This document shows, piece by piece, positions 5,502 to 6,605 of a stretch of 6,605 nucleotides of DNA; the stretch's first letter is position 1; every line of letters begins with the position of its first letter. The translations under genes and the position numbers were made by a program. The notes beneath the pieces were generated by a model. That model was not told the origin of the DNA, did no database searches, and saw only the letters and a list, made by a program, of their open reading frames with translations. Source of the stretch: Planococcus sp. (in: firmicutes) (GTDB lineage: Bacteria; Bacillota; Bacilli; Bacillales_A; Planococcaceae). The stretch spans positions 1 to 6,605 of the forward strand of contig JASLAI010000026.1 in the NCBI GenBank assembly GCA_030147225.1, in the 5' to 3' direction.

Positions 5502-6162
5502 GTGGGGACGGGTTATTGAGCTTTGGCCAGAAATTCAGACTGCATTCTTTCAGACCTTGACGATGATCGGCATCTCGTTATCTGTAGCATTGATTGTCGG
5601 CTTGCCATTGGGCATTTTATTATTCATCACAGACAGAGGTTTATTTCTCGAAAACCGACCGGTCAATTCCATCGTCGGTTTCATTGTCAACATTGTACGC
5701 TCAATTCCATTTATTATCCTATTGGTAGCACTTATCCCGTTGACGAAACTCATTACGGGAACGACAATCGGACCGATAGCGGCCAGTGTATCATTATCTG
5801 TAGCAGCCATTCCTTTTTTTGCAAGAATTGTGGAAACCTCGCTTCGTGATATTGATAAAGGAGTCATTGAAGCAGCGATTGCAGTCGGAGCTACACCGTG
5901 GATGATTATTAAAGACGTTCTATTGCCCGAGGCGAAAGCGAGCATCGTCCAGGGTGTGACATTGACTATCATCAGCTTAGTTGCCTATTCGGCGATGGCT
6001 GGTGTGGTGGGAGGCGGAGGCATTGGTGATTTGGCCATCCGCTTCGGCTATTACCGGTACGACAACACCATTATGATCGTCACAGTCGTTATTTTAATTG
6101 TGCTGGTCCAATTGATTCAGCAAGCAGGAGATTATACAGCGAAAGCCATTGATAAACGATAA
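5491..6162 (+). CDS. metI: Methionine ABC importer permease MetI
   Basis: The membrane subunit of the methionine importer, 223 residues, the normal size for MetI. Five hydrophobic segments are visible at about residues 22-46, 58-86, 94-113, 150-175 and 192-212, consistent with the five-helix MetI fold. The cytoplasmic coupling loop (EAA loop) starts at Glu127: Glu-Ala-Ala-Ile-Ala-Val-Gly-Ala-Thr-Pro (127-136) and continues to Leu-Leu-Pro-Glu (144-147). It would dock on MetN. The ATG at 5491 overlaps the end of metN by 11 bases and is served by a strong GGAGGTGA site. metQ follows after 12 bases. Confidence 0.96.
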   Translation: MGVEWGRVIELWPEIQTAFFQTLTMIGISLSVALIVGLPLGILLFITDRGLFLENRPVNSIVGFIVNIVRSIPFIILLVALIPLTKLITGTTIGPIAASVSLSVAAIPFFARIVETSLRDIDKGVIEAAIAVGATPWMIIKDVLLPEAKASIVQGVTLTIISLVAYSAMAGVVGGGGIGDLAIRFGYYRYDNTIMIVTVVILIVLVQLIQQAGDYTAKAIDKR

Positions 6163-6174
6163 GGGGAGAATGAC

Positions 6175-6605
6175 ATGAAAAAACTAGGATTAATTTTAGC
6201 GGCAAGCGCATTGGCTTTGGGAGCATGCGGCAGTGGAGAAGAAAACGAATCTTCTGGGACGACAGGAGAAGCATCAAAAGAGATTAAGTTAGGAGCGACT
6301 GCAGGCCCATACAGCGATATGCTAAACCAAGCGATTGTTCCAGGTCTGGAGGATAAAGGCTATACGGTTGAAATTGTGGAGTTCAGTGACTATATCCAGC
6401 CGAATGTGGCACTTGATGGTGGAGATATCGATGCCAACTTGTTCCAACACACCGTTTATTTGGAGAACTTTGAAAAGGAGCAGGGCATGGACCTGTCAGC
6501 ATTAATCACAGTGCCAACAGCACCTATGGGCATCTATTCAAACCAATTTGACTCTTTGGAAGCTATTGAGGATGGGGCGACTATCGCCATCCCGAATGAT
6601 CCGGT
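6175..6605 (+). CDS. metQ: Methionine-binding lipoprotein MetQ (partial, 3' end outside window)
   Basis: The solute-binding component of the importer, which captures methionine outside the membrane and delivers it to MetI. Only the first 143 codons are in the window; family members are about 270-280 residues. Lys2-Lys3, a hydrophobic stretch and the lipobox Leu-Gly-Ala-Cys (15-18) mark a type II signal peptide, with Cys18 as the lipidated first residue of the mature protein. A Gly/Ser/Glu-rich linker runs to about residue 35. The NLPA/MetQ domain follows, with Gly-Ala-Thr-Ala-Gly-Pro-Tyr (40-46), an Asp-Ala-Asn-Leu-Phe-Gln-His motif near 88-94, and the family motif Ile-Pro-Asn-Asp-Pro at the cut end. 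GGGGAG (6163-6168) lies 6 bases before the ATG. No break is seen. Confidence 0.95.
   Translation, partial: MKKLGLILAASALALGACGSGEENESSGTTGEASKEIKLGATAGPYSDMLNQAIVPGLEDKGYTVEIVEFSDYIQPNVALDGGDIDANLFQHTVYLENFEKEQGMDLSALITVPTAPMGIYSNQFDSLEAIEDGATIAIPNDP

Overview
This window reads as chromosomal DNA of a low-to-moderate GC Gram-positive bacterium of the order Bacillales. Planococcaceae (a Planococcus-like organism) is my best guess from protein character and base composition, but it is inferred, not proven. Supporting signs are strong AGGAGG-type ribosome binding sites, SigA-like promoters, a SAM-I (S-box) riboswitch with a terminator platform, a lipoprotein solute-binding protein, and a mtnE/mtnU pair arranged divergently as in Bacillus. 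No mobile element, CRISPR array, tRNA or rRNA was found, and no stretch over 300 bases lacks a gene.

Left part (1-2219): a small two-helix membrane protein of unknown function (120-341, +) converges on a 339-residue SEC-C metal-binding protein with a helix-turn-helix-like C-terminus (412-1431, -). Two terminator-like hairpins, one per strand, interlock between them. The 182-base divergent spacer 1432-1613 holds a good minus-strand promoter, two inverted repeats, and the -10 region and ribosome binding site of a type I signal peptidase gene (1614-2147, +). That gene ends at a hairpin with A and T tracts on either side, which should terminate in both directions.

Right part (2225-6605): a methionine block. 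mtnE (-) encodes the aminotransferase that closes the methionine salvage cycle by converting 4-methylthio-2-oxobutanoate to methionine. Divergent from it is mtnU (+), a nitrilase-superfamily omega-amidase thought to remove the 2-oxoglutaramate formed when glutamine is the amino donor. Directly after mtnU come a SigA-like promoter, a SAM-I riboswitch with a clear antiterminator/terminator pair, and metN-metI-metQ. These encode the ATPase, permease and lipoprotein of the methionine ABC importer; metQ is cut by the window end. The block therefore combines methionine regeneration with methionine uptake. The uptake operon is predicted to shut off when SAM is plentiful.

I see no undescribed large system. 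The points most worth checking are local: the signal peptidase start, which looks altered by a TG duplication; the lack of a terminator between mtnU and the riboswitch; the interlocked terminators; and the uncharacterised SEC-C/HTH protein with a palindrome beside its promoter.
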